A DNA stretch of 64,000 nucleotides from Bacteroidota bacterium (GTDB taxonomy: Bacteria > Bacteroidota > Bacteroidia > Bacteroidales > CAIXZF01), in assembly GCA_022709385.1 (NCBI GenBank), contig JAKLIX010000011.1, positions 1-64,000 on the forward strand. The letters run 5' to 3'. The notes under the pieces were generated by a model. The model worked only from the letters and a program-made list of their open reading frames with translations, was not told the DNA's origin and made no database searches. A program made the position numbers and the translations under genes. This document shows, piece by piece, positions 60,171 to 64,000 of the stretch (the first letter of the stretch is position 1; each line of letters begins with the position of its first letter).

Positions 60171-62549
60171 TTAATTTGTTTGTTGATCAATGATCTCTAA
60201 TTTCTTAACAAAACTATTGCCCTTTTGGTCGCTTATCAGCAAGCGATGACTGCCTGGCAGTGGTTTCAGGCTTATCTGGTGTTTGTGTGAAGTCGAACCA
60301 ATATATGTCCCGTCCAGGTGCCAGTAAAGCACAGCACCTGTTTCCCGGTGTGCCGCTTCAAGCACCAGGCGTCCGGGACTCCCGTCCAGTTCATAAGGGA
60401 TATAAACCTTAGCGACATCTCTCAGGTTGACCAGGTCGATCATTTGCAGGCTACCGTCTTCCCGGCAGCCAGGTTTTATGGGAGGCAACAGCCTGTAAAA
60501 AGGATTGCGTGACCTGAAGTAGTATTCCTGTGCAGGCGGAAGGATAAACCAGGATTCATGCCGGATGGCTGACAGCAACTCGCAACCGGCATTGACCCTG
60601 TAGCTGCCCGTTACATCCAGGTGAACGATCCGGTGATAGGGACAAGTAGCTGAATGGAGCCCCTGCAAAGGCACCAGTATACTGTCAACAGGAGTGCAAT
60701 CCGGTCCGGCCAGATGCCCGCTAAGAGCACATACGCGGGCCATGGCCAATGCTCCTGCCGGTAAAACAAACCATTGCTGTTCCGGTAACAGACTCAGGAT
60801 TTCGAATAAGGCAGGGGCAGCCGCCCCGATTCCGGTCAGCCCGGGCCTCCCCTCTCCGTCTGCATTTCCTGCCCATACCCCGGCTACATATCCGGGATTG
60901 GTTGCAATAGCCCAGGCATCACGGTACCCGAAGCTCGTACCCGTTTTCCATGCCCATTTCGATTTTCCGGTATAATGATCCCAGCCCGATTCCTCATCAG
61001 GTTTGTTAACCTCCAGCAGGGCTTCAAACATCAGCCAGACTGAAGCTGCGTCCGGCAAAGCAGCCATGCCTTGATAAGAGGGCCGTCCTGTCGGAACAGC
61101 CCTGGGTAACACCTGGTATACGGGCGGAAAAACCGGCTGATGAGACTGGCCGTTCACCCGGGATGAATTCTCCAGTATCCTTGCAAGACTGGCATATAAA
61201 CCGCAAATATCCCACAGTTTTCCTTCAGCTCCTCCCAGGATCAGGGAAAGGCCGTAATGCGAGGAAGGAAATACCAGGCTGGTCATTCCCAGTTTGCACA
61301 GCAACTGGTAAAATGCCTCAACACCATACATCTGCAACATTTTTACCGCCGGTACATTCAGAGAACGTGCCAATGCCTGGCCTGCAGGCACCGCACCATC
61401 ATAAGAAAGGTTATAATTCTTCGGTGAGAATGCGCCTATCTGGGTTGGTATGTCGGGTATCAGGGTGCCGGGCAGGATTTCGCCCTGATGCAGCAATGCG
61501 GCATAAAGAACTGGTTTCAGAATACTTCCGGTGCTTCTGGGTGCCAGAATAACGTCCACATCGCAGTGGTGTACGCTTCCGGCTTCTTTCACATTGCCGG
61601 CGTACACCAGGCAATTACCGTCACTTACCCTGATGATGAGGGCGGCCAGATTGTGGATATGATTGGCAGCCAATAATTTCTGATGATTTTTAAGGATCAT
61701 GGCTACCCTTTCCTGTAAATAAATATCAAGGGTGGCGTGCACCCTTGTCCCCGGCAGTTCTTTTTCTGCCCTGGCAAGCAGGTGAGGAGCAATGGCGGGC
61801 ATGGGGTATGGTTTTGACGGAATCGCTTCCAGTAAGGCGCTTGCGCAATCATCCGGACTTAGATAGCCGATATCCCTGAGTTTCAGCAGAAGTTGGTTTC
61901 GTTTTTCAAGAAGTTTTTCTCGGTTCTTCGACAGATGAATCAGGGAGGGCGCGTTTGGCAGGACGGCGAGGGTTGCTGCTTCGGCCCAGCTGAGTGCAAT
62001 CTGGTCTTTACCGAAATACCGCCAGGAGGCGGCTGCAAGACCCACTACATTTCCGCCGAATGGAGCATCTGAGGTGTATTTTTTCAGGATGGACTTCTTG
62101 GAATAATGGGATTCAAGCCTGAGGGCATAAAAGATTTCGATAAGTTTGTTCGTCCAGGTTCTTTTCCTGTGGCCAAGGGTGAGCCTGGCCAGTTGCATGC
62201 TGAGGGTGGAACCACCGCTTACCGTTTTGCCACGGGCGATATTCTGTTTTACGGCCCTCAGCATAGAAAAAGGATTGATACCCGGATGGAAAAAGAAATA
62301 CCTGTCCTCAAAGGCCAGCAGTGCCTTACGGAACTTGTCCGGAACACTGTCAGAAGGCGGAAAACGCCATTGACCGTCTGCGGCTGTCCTGGCACCCAGA
62401 AGAATTCCATTCCTGTCCTCAAGAATGGTACTAAAGGATCGTTGTACAGGTTTTACGGGAACCAGCCTCAGGATGATTGCTAAGCCGAGGAGGCAGGCAG
62501 CGGTCCAAACCACACTTTTTCTGGGTCCTTCCGGGAGATGTATTTTCAT
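60171..62549 (-). CDS. pbpC: penicillin-binding protein 1C
   Basis: The 792-residue bifunctional peptidoglycan synthase has one N-terminal membrane helix, a glycosyltransferase domain with catalytic Glu in LLAFEDRYFFFHPG and GGSTLSMQLAR, and a transpeptidase domain with SILK as the SxxK box and WKTGTSFGYRDAW as the KTG box. The C terminus is the PBP1C-specific BiPBP domain. Its ATG overlaps the stop of the alpha-2-macroglobulin gene (ATGA), the usual PBP1C/A2M pairing. Confidence 0.95.
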   Translation of the reverse strand: MKIHLPEGPRKSVVWTAACLLGLAIILRLVPVKPVQRSFSTILEDRNGILLGARTAADGQWRFPPSDSVPDKFRKALLAFEDRYFFFHPGINPFSMLRAVKQNIARGKTVSGGSTLSMQLARLTLGHRKRTWTNKLIEIFYALRLESHYSKKSILKKYTSDAPFGGNVVGLAAASWRYFGKDQIALSWAEAATLAVLPNAPSLIHLSKNREKLLEKRNQLLLKLRDIGYLSPDDCASALLEAIPSKPYPMPAIAPHLLARAEKELPGTRVHATLDIYLQERVAMILKNHQKLLAANHIHNLAALIIRVSDGNCLVYAGNVKEAGSVHHCDVDVILAPRSTGSILKPVLYAALLHQGEILPGTLIPDIPTQIGAFSPKNYNLSYDGAVPAGQALARSLNVPAVKMLQMYGVEAFYQLLCKLGMTSLVFPSSHYGLSLILGGAEGKLWDICGLYASLARILENSSRVNGQSHQPVFPPVYQVLPRAVPTGRPSYQGMAALPDAASVWLMFEALLEVNKPDEESGWDHYTGKSKWAWKTGTSFGYRDAWAIATNPGYVAGVWAGNADGEGRPGLTGIGAAAPALFEILSLLPEQQWFVLPAGALAMARVCALSGHLAGPDCTPVDSILVPLQGLHSATCPYHRIVHLDVTGSYRVNAGCELLSAIRHESWFILPPAQEYYFRSRNPFYRLLPPIKPGCREDGSLQMIDLVNLRDVAKVYIPYELDGSPGRLVLEAAHRETGAVLYWHLDGTYIGSTSHKHQISLKPLPGSHRLLISDQKGNSFVKKLEIIDQQTN

Positions 62550-64000
62550 TGGGTCAGTACTTCAACCCAACGCCCTGGTAACGATGCGTAAACCCCATTA
62601 TCGTACATGGCTTCACACATGGGTCCGGCCATATAAAACCTGCCGGGGAACGAAGCATTCAGCAGGATCACAAATGTCTTCGATGTGCCCGGCCCAAGTT
62701 CAAAATGAGTATACACCCTGTCATCCCTGTAGTCCTGGTAATCAGGCAGATCACGCTCATCAACGGCAGCTTGTCCACCCATCCTGGGATTGATGATTTC
62801 CCAGCCCGAAGGGAATACGGTAGTGAGTGCCAGGTCTTTCTGATAGCCGGCAAGTCCCTGATAACTTACAGTGAATTCTGCCCTGAAGTCGGTGCCCTGT
62901 TTCAGTTTAGTAATGTCAAGCGGATTGCCCTGCTTGTCTTTATAGCGGACCTGCAAACCGAGTTTACTTCCGGTCCGGGTGAATTCTCCTGTCAGGGGTT
63001 GGCCTGAAACCACAACCTGAGCGTAAAGGTTCGCCCTTCCTGTGTTGGTAATTGTTACACGTCCTTTTCCACTTTTTACCGGGAGATCACCCTTCCAAAG
63101 TTTTTTATCTGTTTTAACTTCTGTCTTGCTTTTTCCCTGCGGATTGACCGCAAACTGCATATTTCCGGCAGCCTGTCTGCCTGTTTTACCGATGAATTTG
63201 CCCAGTGCTACCAGTGACCATGCCGTTGCATGGGTATTGAGCCAGGAATCAGTCGCCAGAGTTGCAGCTATTTCCCTTGCCAGCCGGGCACTTTCATTTG
63301 TTTCATTCATCAGGACATAGGTTTCCAGGATCATTGCCTGGTCTCTCAAGGGACTTCCATAGGTTTGCCAGGTATCGGGAGCAGGGGCTGAATGATCGGA
63401 GGCTCTGATAATCAAATTTCTGGCCTGGTCGGAATAGCCTGCCAGGGCGTAAGCGGCGGCAAGCCTGAAACGGGTCGGGGCGTCCAGCGATTTCTGTTCC
63501 CTGAGCCGGTTCATTGAAGGAAGCTGAGGTTGTTTCGCAAGCACCAGGGTGTAGAGACGGTATGCCTGTACAAAATCCCAGGCTGAACCATAGGATTGTG
63601 CATGTTTGTTTCCGGGCATCCACATTCTGGAGGCCTGAACCTGGTATTTGATCCACGCTTGCTTCATCGTGTAAGGAACTGCATATCCATGATTTTCAGC
63701 TTCCAGCATAAAATGTCCCGCAAAATTGCTGATCCAGTCGTTGCACTGGAATGCCCCGGGCCAGCTTGCAAATCCTCCTGATGGCAGTTGGTAAGTCCTG
63801 AGTTTCTGTATGCATGTGTTCACATGATCAGCAATCCTGGCCAGATTTCCCTGGTTAAGCTCACTGATATCAGCCAGGAAAAGCTGAGGAAATGCGGCTG
63901 AAGTGATCTGTTCAAGGCACCCGTAGGGATATTCGATCAACCAGGCCAGTCTTTTGTCGAAATCAGGCGGGAAAAGCGTTGACACTTCAAGTGTTGCCGA
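62546..64000 (-). CDS. bacterial alpha-2-macroglobulin, C-terminal part
   Basis: The frame runs off the window edge, leaving about 484 C-terminal residues of a much larger periplasmic protease trap. The thioester motif is intact in YPYGCLEQITSAAFPQL (Cys-Leu-Glu-Gln), which would covalently capture attacking proteases. The terpenoid-cyclase-like helical domain follows, then the receptor-binding-like domain ending GRWVEVLTQ. A first methionine-type codon (GTG) at 63985 is internal. It is coupled to pbpC, with which it is thought to guard and repair the wall after protease attack. Confidence 0.92.
   Translation of the reverse strand, partial: SATLEVSTLFPPDFDKRLAWLIEYPYGCLEQITSAAFPQLFLADISELNQGNLARIADHVNTCIQKLRTYQLPSGGFASWPGAFQCNDWISNFAGHFMLEAENHGYAVPYTMKQAWIKYQVQASRMWMPGNKHAQSYGSAWDFVQAYRLYTLVLAKQPQLPSMNRLREQKSLDAPTRFRLAAAYALAGYSDQARNLIIRASDHSAPAPDTWQTYGSPLRDQAMILETYVLMNETNESARLAREIAATLATDSWLNTHATAWSLVALGKFIGKTGRQAAGNMQFAVNPQGKSKTEVKTDKKLWKGDLPVKSGKGRVTITNTGRANLYAQVVVSGQPLTGEFTRTGSKLGLQVRYKDKQGNPLDITKLKQGTDFRAEFTVSYQGLAGYQKDLALTTVFPSGWEIINPRMGGQAAVDERDLPDYQDYRDDRVYTHFELGPGTSKTFVILLNASFPGRFYMAGPMCEAMYDNGVYASLPGRWVEVLTQ

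Overview
The window looks like a chromosomal piece of a Bacteroidota genome, most likely Bacteroidales-like. Evidence: several exported proteins end in a type IX secretion (T9SS) sorting domain; there are a DUF4835 protein, an RNA polymerase Rpb6/omega-type subunit, a zinc-free type B L31, a phosphate-selective O/P porin and a LuxC-type acyl-CoA reductase; and many genes are preceded by the Bacteroidota -7 element TAnnTTTG, sometimes with TTTG or TTG 19-22 nt upstream. No tRNA, rRNA, CRISPR array or insertion sequence was recognised.

Positions 1-5300 form an A+T-rich accessory island: the end of a DUF2188 protein, a HAD phosphatase-like protein, a LexA/UmuD-like S24 regulator, a C5-cytosine methyltransferase, a Vsr mismatch endonuclease and an EcoRII-family restriction enzyme, then a DUF2442 gene. 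Methyltransferase, Vsr and EcoRII-like nuclease make a coherent Dcm/EcoRII-type restriction-modification cassette. From 5337 onward the DNA is more G+C rich and mainly housekeeping.

5337-12050 carries a TPR protein, gyrA and clpC. 12059-17771 is a five-gene minus-strand operon: etfB, etfA, a membrane Fe-S/heme protein, a CCG-domain Fe-S protein and an acyl-CoA dehydrogenase. It probably passes electrons from acyl-CoA oxidation through ETF to the quinone pool. 17976-24405 has an orphan TonB C-terminal domain protein, fabI, and the run bamD, rpoZ-like, coaBC, DUF4835, recN.

24437-42672 mixes secreted T9SS cargo (a YCF48/BNR-type protein, two paralogous M14 carboxypeptidases, a PPAD-like arginine deiminase and an M1 aminopeptidase) with photolyase, an alpha-oxoamine synthase, dapA, a metallo-hydrolase, an orphan peptide-binding lipoprotein and lon. 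42961-52132 holds a GlmU-like protein, rpmE2, a LuxC-like reductase, a porin with its downstream partner, and the serine block serC-serA-four-helix-bundle-DUF1015 plus a 59-residue winged-helix-type protein. 52133-64000 holds an LtaS-like sulfatase-fold protein, yggS, a Na/Pi cotransporter, a RelA-like synthetase with a repeat-built partner of unknown function, and a pbpC/alpha-2-macroglobulin pair cut by the window end.

The most unusual object is the 593-base protein-free gap between relA and pbpC. It carries a G+C-rich, apparently structured transcript of about 400 nt on the minus strand, with a good promoter at one end and a strong hairpin/U-tract terminator at the other, and I cannot match it to RNase P RNA, tmRNA, 6S or SRP RNA. 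Other points of interest are the S24-regulated restriction cassette, the split ETF:quinone oxidoreductase, the PPAD-like deiminase with all key residues conserved, and the second M14 peptidase, which has dockerin-like repeats but no T9SS tail.
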